This document shows, piece after piece, positions 56,451 to 64,000 of a DNA stretch of 64,000 nucleotides. Both the position numbers and the translations under genes were made by a program. The DNA comes from Flavobacterium sp. ACN6. Lineage in GTDB: Bacteria; Bacteroidota; Bacteroidia; Flavobacteriales; Flavobacteriaceae. Where the stretch lies: NCBI RefSeq assembly GCF_002304005.1, contig NZ_MRCQ01000014.1, positions 98,192 to 162,191 of the forward strand. Reading direction: 5' to 3'. Each line of letters opens with the position of its first letter. Position 1 is the first letter of the stretch. The notes below the pieces were generated by a model. It saw nothing but the letters and a program-made list of their open reading frames with translations, made no database searches and was not told where the DNA came from.

Positions 56451-57608
56451 CTATTTGGGATCACGTGTACCTCCCGTAGGGATAATGCTTCTTATTTTAC
56501 AGGTCGCCAATAACTGCTTTTCCTTTTTTTTGACTATATAATCATCCATGTTCTGAAATGATGCTGCTGATTTTAATCTTTTTTGTATGATGGACACGCA
56601 TTCCTCAATCGTAATAGCATTTGTATTTAAAGCAATACTGTTTTTATTGTATGGCTTGTAGACTTCCATATCGGTACAGGAAAAAAGCCCTGCGGTCGGT
56701 ATACCGGAAGCGCTGGCCAGATGCATTATTCCACTATCTGCACCAATGAACAAAGTGCAGTTGGCAATAACTGCTGCAATTTCCCTGACATTATCGCTGT
56801 AATACACAGGAATAATATTATCTATATTTGATTTATTTGTCGCTGGTAAAATCTCTATAAAATTATAGTGGCTGTGCTCTTTGCTGAGTTTTCCATAGAA
56901 TTTGAGCCACCATACTGCTGAGTAACATTTTTGTCCTGTTGCGTAAGTGAATAGGCAAATTGTTTGTTTTTGATTTTGAACCAATTTTTTTAACTGTGCT
57001 TGTCCATGATTTATTTCAGTCTGATCCAATTTAATATCCAGATCGGGCACTGAGGCTGTATTATATTCAAATCCCAGTCGATTAATGCAGTTTCTAAAAT
57101 CAAATACGGGGATTTTAGCCATATGCTTTAGCGAATCATCGCTTAATGGATAATGATGCTGATACCCGAAAAATTTATAGTGAGACCAAGCTAATTTAGT
57201 CATAAGTTTGCCTGATGCTGAATTGTTTACTGCGTTTATCACTATATCATAATGTGTAAATTTTAAACAAATCCATTTATATATATAGGTAAAGGGCTTA
57301 TTGAAAGGCCTTTGCGGAAGTTTTATGATCTGACCTATATTTTTATAATTCTTGAAAAGTAATGGAGCCAGATTTCCTTTAACCAGCACATCTATGTAAC
57401 AATCAGGAAAAGTTTTAGTAATTTCCTGTAGCAACGGAGTCAGTAAAAGCTGATTGCCCAGTCTTGCATTAGGCCTCACAACTAAGATCTTTTTGATCAC
57501 CACTGTCTCCATAACAGCTAAATTGTATGGAGCTGATCTGCCAATATTTTTGGTCAGATTCCCCATTATAGCTTTTCTGCCAATATTAATTCTATCTTTA
57601 ATTTTCAT
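56451..57608 (-). CDS. GT9 (heptosyltransferase-type) glycosyltransferase
   Basis: The 385-residue protein has the GT9 pattern: KKILVVRPNARLGNQLLLTP (about 40-59) and the donor-site region LFIGADSGIMHLASASGIPT with AGLFSCTD after it. It is a GT-B enzyme that adds a sugar to lipopolysaccharide core or a related surface glycan. The usual RLGDxxxxxP motif appears as RLGNQLLLTP, a common variant in bacteroidetes. A basic N-terminal stretch precedes the fold. No other glycan gene lies beside it in this window. Confidence 0.88.
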   Translation of the reverse strand: MKIKDRINIGRKAIMGNLTKNIGRSAPYNLAVMETVVIKKILVVRPNARLGNQLLLTPLLQEITKTFPDCYIDVLVKGNLAPLLFKNYKNIGQIIKLPQRPFNKPFTYIYKWICLKFTHYDIVINAVNNSASGKLMTKLAWSHYKFFGYQHHYPLSDDSLKHMAKIPVFDFRNCINRLGFEYNTASVPDLDIKLDQTEINHGQAQLKKLVQNQKQTICLFTYATGQKCYSAVWWLKFYGKLSKEHSHYNFIEILPATNKSNIDNIIPVYYSDNVREIAAVIANCTLFIGADSGIMHLASASGIPTAGLFSCTDMEVYKPYNKNSIALNTNAITIEECVSIIQKRLKSAASFQNMDDYIVKKKEKQLLATCKIRSIIPTGGTRDPK

Positions 57609-58012
57609 ACTTTACGATTTTAAAAGTGATTGTTTTTTATACAATACTTTATACATTTCTGGTTTCGTCTTCAGCATTACAGCAGAATAATTCTAAATAA
57701 GCCAGTCTGTAATCAAAACAATTAACCTTTAAATGTAATATTGAAACTGGTATACATACCTGCTATTCTCCTTACACTGACGGCTCCTTCCAGGGCTTCA
57801 ATTTGATTTTAGTATCCGGAGGAAAAAAATCCAAAATTAATTGTTTTAGGAGCGTTGAAATGAAAATGGCTTATCAAACAAATAAACTGCTGTTTTAATG
57901 GTATTGCCTTTTATTAAATTTACATCGCATCAACGATTTATTACTTTTTGCAATTTGTAAGCAAATAAAATAATATCAGTGGGACTTTGATATTACCCCC
58001 TTACCCCCTGGT

Positions 58013-58378
58013 TTACGCAACAAGATTTATAAAGTGCCTTAAATCATCTCTCATTTCTGACTTTATTTTAGTTGGATCAAATACAATTATATCCTCTAAG
58101 TCTTCCAGTTTTGCCTTTAGATCTATATTAAAAGTAGAAACAATCAGCGGAACCCCTCTTTTATAAATTCGCAGTAAATCAATTAATTCGTCATGGGAAT
58201 ACACCACAAATAATATAATGCAATAGTCTGTGATGCCATCATTAAAATTTTTAAAATTCCTATAAACGTCAAATTCAAAATACTCCTTAAATTCATACTT
58301 CAAAAATCTGGAAAAACATTTTTGACTGTCGTAAACTAACCCTTTTTTCTTTTTCATAATTTTCCTTTTTAGCTCCAA
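58013..58378 (-). CDS. Unknown receiver-like small protein
   Basis: The 121-residue protein may start at 58378 or, more likely, at the ATG at 58357 (MKKKKG). Alternating strands and helices (YCIILFVVYSHDELIDLLRI; VPLIVSTFN; IIVFDPTKIK) give it a receiver-like or flavodoxin-like shape, but the acidic pocket of true receivers is not visible. It has no signal peptide. The 57609-58012 gap shows nothing. Confidence 0.5.
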   Translation of the reverse strand: MELKRKIMKKKKGLVYDSQKCFSRFLKYEFKEYFEFDVYRNFKNFNDGITDYCIILFVVYSHDELIDLLRIYKRGVPLIVSTFNIDLKAKLEDLEDIIVFDPTKIKSEMRDDLRHFINLVA

Positions 58379-58540
58379 AGCCCATTGTTAAACTAACCGC
58401 CTCAATATTGAAGCTTGAATTTCAGCCTGTCTTTTACTTTATTGTGCGCTATAGTTACCCTCTAACTGTTTTTGAGACTATCTCTCAACCGGTGTCTCCG
58501 GAACTTGTCATCTTTAATGATTACTGATGAGCGACTGACA

Positions 58541-58587
58541 AAAAGCAGCAAAATATAAAAATGCCTGTTTATTTTTTTGCTGCTTTT
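58541..58587 (-). terminator. Terminator of the giant repeat protein gene
   Basis: AAAAGCAGCAAAA (58541-58553) and TTTTGCTGCTTTT (58575-58587) are perfectly complementary, followed by T on the minus strand, 60 bp after the stop codon at 58648. Confidence 0.85.
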
Positions 58588-58647
58588 AAGCTTTGTCAAT
58601 TATGTACCATTTAAATTTCTACCGGATTTTTAACACTTTCATATATT

Positions 58648-61600
58648 TTAATTAATTGGCACAGCATAGATTAAATTTTCAGCCGCAATGGTATTATTAG
58701 CACCGAAATTTTTTATAGTCGCAAACGTCCCATAATGATCTTCGGCCCCTGCAAAATAATAAAGAGTCTGATCGTACGGAGCAGCATTTCGCATAATAAC
58801 TGAACCTGATATCATAGAAGCTTTTGCAGGTCCGGTGACATCTCCGCTTATCAATGGTGAGCCGACGATTCCTGAAGGTGGTGCATAAGTAACATTGCTG
58901 GTCGAAAAAGCACTTTTTATCCAGGTGAAAGACCCATTAATAGTACTATCTGGAACTGCTTTTATTTTAACTGTAATTATATAACTGGAATTGGCAGGAA
59001 TAGTAATAGATGTTCCAGTATATCTCCAATTTACGGTTCCAGCTGGAACAGGTGGAAGGTCAACTCCCGCTCCCAAGTTTGCCATGACTACCGGCGCAGC
59101 AGTTCCCAAGGTAGACGGTGCCCACTCACCTCGTCCATTATACTGTAAAAATTGACCTGTAGTGGGTGCAGTACTCGAAACAGCTCTACCCTGTATTTTT
59201 TCTGCATTCCAAACTGCGGTACTACTTTTAATCGTTACTGTATTTATGCCTGCAGTCGTAACATTTGTTACCGCTTGACCAGCATCAGCAGTAAACCTAC
59301 GGGTTACCTTTGTAATGTTTCCCGACGCGTCTGTAGTTAAATCTGTATCTGTAACCGATCCATTCGGTATATTTCTCACCAATACTCTTCCATTAAGATC
59401 TATAACCCCAGTCCCTTTTGGCGAAATTCTAAAATTACTGTTTGCATTATTACCTGTTTTACGTATTTCTGACCAGCCTATTGCAAAGCCTTCACTTCTG
59501 TTAGCTGGCAAAAAGGAAGCAAGATTCTGATCATTTGTAGGGCTTTGTACATCAAGAGCGTAAATTGAAGTACTAATACCAGTACCTATAGCAAATCGAC
59601 CATCTGCAGTAATAACCATTTTCTCAGTGTTATTGGTTCTAAAACGCAGAGCCTGATTGTTGGTTGATCCAATAAAATTTGCTGCTGTTACAGTGTTTCC
59701 ACTCAGTCCCCATCCGGTTAATCCCGAAAGGTCGGCAACATTACTACTAAAGCCATTTATTGTACTGGTCAGATTAGTACCGGTTAGTGTTAATGCATTT
59801 GTATTTAAGATATTAGCCGTACTCGAAATACCATTTACATTTGAGGTCATAACATTGGCAGTACTGCTTAAAACATTTGTTGTAGTAAGAGTTCTTTTTC
59901 GAAGGTTACCATAAGCATCTGTTGTAATCACTGCATCCGCAGGAGTTCCGGTAGGCAGGGTTTTGATGTAAACCGGTCCATCCAGATTGATCAGTCCAGT
60001 GCCTTGCGGGGAAATTTTAAAATTACTGTTTGCAGTATTACCTATTTTACTAATACCTGTCCATCCTATTGCAACACCTTCAGTTCCGTTACCTGGCATA
60101 AAACGAGCCAAATATTCATCACTAGTAGGACTTTTTACATCAAGAGCATACGTTATAGCAGCGGTACCTGTACCTATACCAACTCTACCATCCGCGGCAA
60201 TAATCATTTTTTCAGTGTTATTGGTTCTAAAACGCAATGGCAGATTGTTGGTTGAACCAATAAAATTGGTCGCCGTTACAGCGTTACCAGTCAATCCCCA
60301 GCCAGTTAATCCCGAAAGATTTGCCACATTACTAGAAACACCATTTATAGTACTTGTTAAATTAGTACCGGTTAGTGTTAATGCATTTGTATTAACCACG
60401 TTTGCTGTTCTGGAAATCCCATTTACATTTGAGGTTAGAACATTTCCTGAACTGGTTAAATCGTTAGTTGTCGCAGGCAAAATACTCGACAATGGCACTC
60501 TTTTTAAATTTCCTTTTGTTGCAGCAGCAGCAGAGCCATCTACAACTACAATCTGATCTGTAGAATCAGGAGCTGCAGCTGCTGTTAATCCATCTATACG
60601 AGCAGTTCCCTGAACATGTAAAGTAGAGGTAGGATTGGTGACCTTAATACCCAGATTGCCAGATCCCGTAAGACGCATTAATTCATTTGAAGATGTTGCA
60701 GAAGTTGCTGCAAACCAGCCAAAACTGGCTCCACTTGTAATATTAGATCTAAACATTCCTGACGAGATACCTAAACCGTAAAATTGAAAGTCGTTGTTCG
60801 CTTGGTCATACAAAACTATTTTACGATGGGCTACCGAATTAGAAAATTGCAAAGGCGCATTAGGTGCAGTCATACCAATACCTACAAACCCGTTTGCAGT
60901 AATGGTCATTCTCTCTGTATTATTACTTCTAAAACGCAGAGGCTGATTATTAGTTGTTCCTAAAAAACTTGTAGCTGTTCCTGTATTTCCCGTTAATCCC
61001 CAGCCTGTTAATCCAGAAAGATCTATAGCCGTGCTGGCGAATCCATTTATTGTACTGGTCAAATTAGAACCAGTAAGTGTTAATGCATTTGTATTAACCA
61101 CGTTTGCTGTTCTGGAAATCCCATTTACATTGGAAGTCATAATATTCCCTGTACTGGTTAAATCGTTAGTTGTTGGCACCACAGGAGGTAAAATGTCTGC
61201 AAGAGCTCGCTTTCTAAGATTTCCACTTGCGTCTGTTGTAACAATACCATCTGCAGCAGCACCTGTTGGAAGTGTTTTTATAAATACATGTCCGTCAAGG
61301 TTAATAACTCCGGTGCCTTTTGGCGAAATTTTAAAATTACTGTTTGGAGCGCCTCCGATTTTACTCATACCTGTCCAACCTATCGCAACACCTTCCCATT
61401 GATTAAGAGGTAAAAACTTAGCTAAAAATTCATCATTGGCCGTACTTACTACATTTAGAGAGTGGGTTAAAACATCGGTACCAGTACCTATACCCACTTT
61501 TCCATCTGCGCCAATGATCATCTTTTCACTGTTATTAGCCCTAAAGCGCAAAGGCGTATTGTTTGTCGTTCCTAAAAAACTCGTTGTTGTCCCTGCATTT

Positions 61601-64000
61601 CCTGCCAAGCCCCAGCCAGCTAATCCCGAAAGATTTGCCAGATTACTAGTAACACCATTTATAGTGCTGGTTAAATTAGTACCGGTAAGAGTTAATACAT
61701 TTGTATTAACCATGTTTGCTGTTCTGGAAACCCCATTTACATTGGAGGTCATAACATTCCCTATACTGCTTAAATCGTTAGTAGTCGCAGCCAAAATACT
61801 CGATAATGGAACTCTTTTTAAATTTCCTTTTGTTGCAGCAGCAGCAGAGCCATCTACAAGGACAATCTGATCTGTAGAATCAAGAGCTGTAACTGCTGTT
61901 AATCCATCTATACGAGCAGTTCCTTGAACATGCAAAGTAGAAGTAGGATTAGTTACCTTAATACCCAGATTGCCCGATCCCGTAAGACGCATTAATTCAT
62001 TTGAAGATGTTACAGAAGTTCCTGAAAACCAACCGAAATTGCTCGTTGTACTATTCACATTAGATCTAAACATTCCTGATGAGATACCTAAACCGTAAAA
62101 TTGAAAGTCGTTGTTCGCTTGGTCATACAAAACTATTTTACGATGGGCTACCGAATTAGAAAATTGCAAAGGCGCATTTGGTGCAGTCATACCAATACCT
62201 ACAAACCCGTTTGCAGTAACCGGGCCATCAAGAATTATCCGTCCAGTACCTTGCGGCGAAATTTTAAAATTACTGTTTGCAGTATTACCTATCTTTCTAA
62301 TACCTGTCCACCCTATAGCAACACCTTCAGTTCCGTTACCTGGCATAAAACGAGCCAAATATTCATCACTAGTAGGACTTTTGACATCAAGAGCATATGT
62401 TACAGCAGCGGTACCTGTACCTATACCTACTCTACCATCCGCGGCAATAATCATTTTTTCAGTGTTATTGGTTCTAAAACGCAATGGCAGATTGTTGGTA
62501 GAACCAATAAAATCGGTAGCCGTTACAGCGTTACCAGTTAATCCCCAGCCAGTTAATCCCGAAAGATTTGCCACATTACTAGAAACACCATTTATAGTAC
62601 TTGTTAAATTAGAACCAGTTAGTGTTAATGCATTTGTATTAATCACGTTTGCTGTTCTGGAAATCCCATTTACATCTGAGGTCAGAACATTTCCTGAACT
62701 GGTTAAATCGTTAGTAGTCGCAGGCAAAATACTCGACAATGGTACTCTTTTTAAATTTCCTTTTGTTGCTGCCGCAGCAGAGCCATCTACAACTACTATC
62801 TCATCTGTAGAATCAGGAGTTGCAGCTGCTGTTAGTCCATCGATACGAGCAGTTCCTTGAACATGTAAAGTAGAAGTAGGATTAGTGACCTTAATACCCA
62901 GATTGCCCGATCCCGTAAGACGCATTAATTCATTTGAAGATGTTGCAGAAGCTGCTGCAAACCAGCCAAAACTGGCTCCATTACTGCTAATATTAGATCT
63001 AAACATAGCTGGTGAGATACCAAAGCCGTAAAATTCAAAATCGTTATTACGATCTTCCCATAATACTATTTTACGAGGGACGTTCGTATTAGAAAACTGC
63101 AAAGGTGCATTGGGTGCAGTGTTACCAATTCCTACAAACCCGTTTGCAGTAATGGTCATTCTCTCTGTATTATTACTTCTAAAACGCAAAGGCTGATTAT
63201 TAGTTGTTCCTAAAAAACTTGTAGCTGTTCCTGCATTTCCCGCCAATCCCCAGCCTGTTAATCCAGACAGATCTACAGCCGTGCTGGCAAATCCATTTAT
63301 CGTACTTGTCAAATTAGAACCAGAAAGTGTTAATGCATTTGTATTAACCACGTTTGCTGTTCTGGAAATCCCATTTACATTGGAAGTCAAAATATTCCCT
63401 GTACTGGTTAAATCATTTGTCGTAACATCAGCAACTGCTGTGGTCAGGTCAACTACAGAGGAAACTCCGTTTACCGTTGATGTCAAATCTTTTCCTGAAA
63501 GCGTTAAATCATTTGTCGTAACATCAGCAACTGCTGTGGTCAGGTCAACTACAGAGGAAACTCCATTTACCGTTGATGTCAAATCTTTTCCTGAAAGACT
63601 TAAATCATTTGTTGTAACATCAGCAACTGCTGTGGTCAGGTCAACTACAGAGGAAACTCCGTTCACAGTTGATGTCAAATCTTTTCCTGAAAGCGTTAAA
63701 TCATTTGTTGTAGCATCAGCTAAAGCTGGTGTTAAATCAATAGGAGTTCCTGCTACACCGTTTACTGTCGTTGTTAAATTCTTTCCTGTCAAGGTGTTTT
63801 CCACCGTGTTTACAGCAGGTGCCGTTTTGCTTACTCCATTTACAGTAGAGGTAATCGTATTGACTGTATTCTCTAAATCATTTGTCGTAACATCAGCAAC
63901 TGCCGTTGTCAGGTCAACTACAGAGGAAACTCCATTTACCGTTGATGTCAAATCTTTTCCTGAAAGACTTAAATCATTTGTTGTAACATCAGCAACTGCT
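58648..64000 (-). CDS. Giant repeat-containing surface/fibre-like protein, N-terminus outside window
   Basis: The frame is open to base 64000, so at least 1780 residues are encoded and the N-terminus is missing. The visible start is a tandem array of 32-residue units (core SGKDLTSTVNGVSSVVDLTT), each 96 bp and nearly identical. Then come about six larger modules with GISRTANVVNTNALTLTGSN, LSGLTGWGL, NNQPLRFRTNNTEKM and ADGRVGIGTGTA, which resemble beta-helical tail-fibre repeats. The C-terminal 150 residues (SITIPANSSYIITVKIKA; ending IYAVPIN) form a separate beta domain. No T9SS sorting motif is seen. An adhesin or extracellular fibre is inferred. Confidence 0.8.
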   Translation of the reverse strand, partial: AVADVTTNDLSLSGKDLTSTVNGVSSVVDLTTAVADVTTNDLENTVNTITSTVNGVSKTAPAVNTVENTLTGKNLTTTVNGVAGTPIDLTPALADATTNDLTLSGKDLTSTVNGVSSVVDLTTAVADVTTNDLSLSGKDLTSTVNGVSSVVDLTTAVADVTTNDLTLSGKDLTSTVNGVSSVVDLTTAVADVTTNDLTSTGNILTSNVNGISRTANVVNTNALTLSGSNLTSTINGFASTAVDLSGLTGWGLAGNAGTATSFLGTTNNQPLRFRSNNTERMTITANGFVGIGNTAPNAPLQFSNTNVPRKIVLWEDRNNDFEFYGFGISPAMFRSNISSNGASFGWFAAASATSSNELMRLTGSGNLGIKVTNPTSTLHVQGTARIDGLTAAATPDSTDEIVVVDGSAAAATKGNLKRVPLSSILPATTNDLTSSGNVLTSDVNGISRTANVINTNALTLTGSNLTSTINGVSSNVANLSGLTGWGLTGNAVTATDFIGSTNNLPLRFRTNNTEKMIIAADGRVGIGTGTAAVTYALDVKSPTSDEYLARFMPGNGTEGVAIGWTGIRKIGNTANSNFKISPQGTGRIILDGPVTANGFVGIGMTAPNAPLQFSNSVAHRKIVLYDQANNDFQFYGLGISSGMFRSNVNSTTSNFGWFSGTSVTSSNELMRLTGSGNLGIKVTNPTSTLHVQGTARIDGLTAVTALDSTDQIVLVDGSAAAATKGNLKRVPLSSILAATTNDLSSIGNVMTSNVNGVSRTANMVNTNVLTLTGTNLTSTINGVTSNLANLSGLAGWGLAGNAGTTTSFLGTTNNTPLRFRANNSEKMIIGADGKVGIGTGTDVLTHSLNVVSTANDEFLAKFLPLNQWEGVAIGWTGMSKIGGAPNSNFKISPKGTGVINLDGHVFIKTLPTGAAADGIVTTDASGNLRKRALADILPPVVPTTNDLTSTGNIMTSNVNGISRTANVVNTNALTLTGSNLTSTINGFASTAIDLSGLTGWGLTGNTGTATSFLGTTNNQPLRFRSNNTERMTITANGFVGIGMTAPNAPLQFSNSVAHRKIVLYDQANNDFQFYGLGISSGMFRSNITSGASFGWFAATSATSSNELMRLTGSGNLGIKVTNPTSTLHVQGTARIDGLTAAAAPDSTDQIVVVDGSAAAATKGNLKRVPLSSILPATTNDLTSSGNVLTSNVNGISRTANVVNTNALTLTGTNLTSTINGVSSNVANLSGLTGWGLTGNAVTATNFIGSTNNLPLRFRTNNTEKMIIAADGRVGIGTGTAAITYALDVKSPTSDEYLARFMPGNGTEGVAIGWTGISKIGNTANSNFKISPQGTGLINLDGPVYIKTLPTGTPADAVITTDAYGNLRKRTLTTTNVLSSTANVMTSNVNGISSTANILNTNALTLTGTNLTSTINGFSSNVADLSGLTGWGLSGNTVTAANFIGSTNNQALRFRTNNTEKMVITADGRFAIGTGISTSIYALDVQSPTNDQNLASFLPANRSEGFAIGWSEIRKTGNNANSNFRISPKGTGVIDLNGRVLVRNIPNGSVTDTDLTTDASGNITKVTRRFTADAGQAVTNVTTAGINTVTIKSSTAVWNAEKIQGRAVSSTAPTTGQFLQYNGRGEWAPSTLGTAAPVVMANLGAGVDLPPVPAGTVNWRYTGTSITIPANSSYIITVKIKAVPDSTINGSFTWIKSAFSTSNVTYAPPSGIVGSPLISGDVTGPAKASMISGSVIMRNAAPYDQTLYYFAGAEDHYGTFATIKNFGANNTIAAENLIYAVPIN
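63421..63712 (-). repeat. 96-bp tandem repeats in the giant protein gene
   Basis: Three clear consecutive units with a 96-bp period (for example CGTAACATCAGCAACTGCTG at 63421 and 63517), differing at only a few positions. Each encodes 32 residues, so changes in unit number keep the frame. Further units recur beyond 63880 to the edge. Confidence 0.9.

Noticed and set aside
59987..62860. Long plus-strand frames (189, 144 and 249 residues) in the giant gene
   Set aside because: They are antisense frames kept open by the repeated coding sequence of the minus-strand gene.
63421..63712. CRISPR-like array
   Set aside because: The 96-bp units are contiguous, in frame and coding, without unique spacers or cas genes.

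Overview
This window comes from a low-GC member of the Bacteroidota, most likely a Flavobacterium or close relative. The evidence is a SusC/SusD pair, a type IX secretion sorting domain, a TPR/AraC-type membrane regulator, a Hc1-like histone protein, DUF6520, promoters of the TAnnTTTG type and the near absence of Shine-Dalgarno sites. No transposase or integrase gene is visible, but most of the right three quarters looks like accessory DNA.

Layout. 0-14 kb is fairly ordinary chromosome: a lipoprotein (cut by the left edge), a TPR/AraC sensor-regulator, a small histone-like protein, an RCC1-repeat T9SS cargo, an XRE protein, then a SusC-SusD-S9 peptidase operon facing a MauE/DUF6520 pair. 14-18 kb carries conjugation-associated genes (DUF932, SSB, PcfJ, PcfK). 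18.7-32 kb is a dense defence island. It holds a type I modification pair (HsdM-HsdS) fused into one operon with an ABC-type ATPase and an HNH nuclease but no HsdR; a PRTase-like plus NADAR pair; a Pycsar module (cyclase plus membrane effector) with an added E2-like/SEC-C protein; a divergent operon of sigma factor, small unknown protein, ImmA/IrrE protease and a PD-(D/E)XK-like protein; and a HEPN protein. 32-35 kb has an orphan Rhs toxin tip and its probable immunity gene. 35-41 kb is an SOS mutasome-like set (DinB, short DnaE, SRAP). 41-43.4 kb holds orphan immunity-like genes separated by attC-like repeats. 44-58 kb mixes hypothetical membrane proteins, a Dyp peroxidase operon, a ferredoxin-like/zincin lipoprotein with a secreted partner, an ACT protein and a GT9 glycosyltransferase. 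58.6 kb to the right edge is a giant repeat protein on the minus strand.

A family of about 175-bp direct repeats runs through the accessory DNA: five clear copies (about 15.9, 18.1, 32.3, 43.8 and 54.6 kb), all in one orientation, and one AT-decayed copy at about 18.35 kb. They carry conserved inverted ends and at least one compensatory base-pair change, so they may be a structured RNA or a non-autonomous element. They sit at the borders of the functional modules. Near the last copy lies a 3' tRNA fragment beside a perfect 14-bp inverted repeat, as expected of an integration site.

The best candidates for undescribed biology are the HsdMS-ATPase-HNH operon, the sigma/ImmA/nuclease operon that shares a 62-bp dyad with the Pycsar-E2 operon, the 175-bp element family, and the lipoprotein joining a ligand-depleted ferredoxin domain to a zincin. 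All functions are read from motifs by eye; no database search was run.
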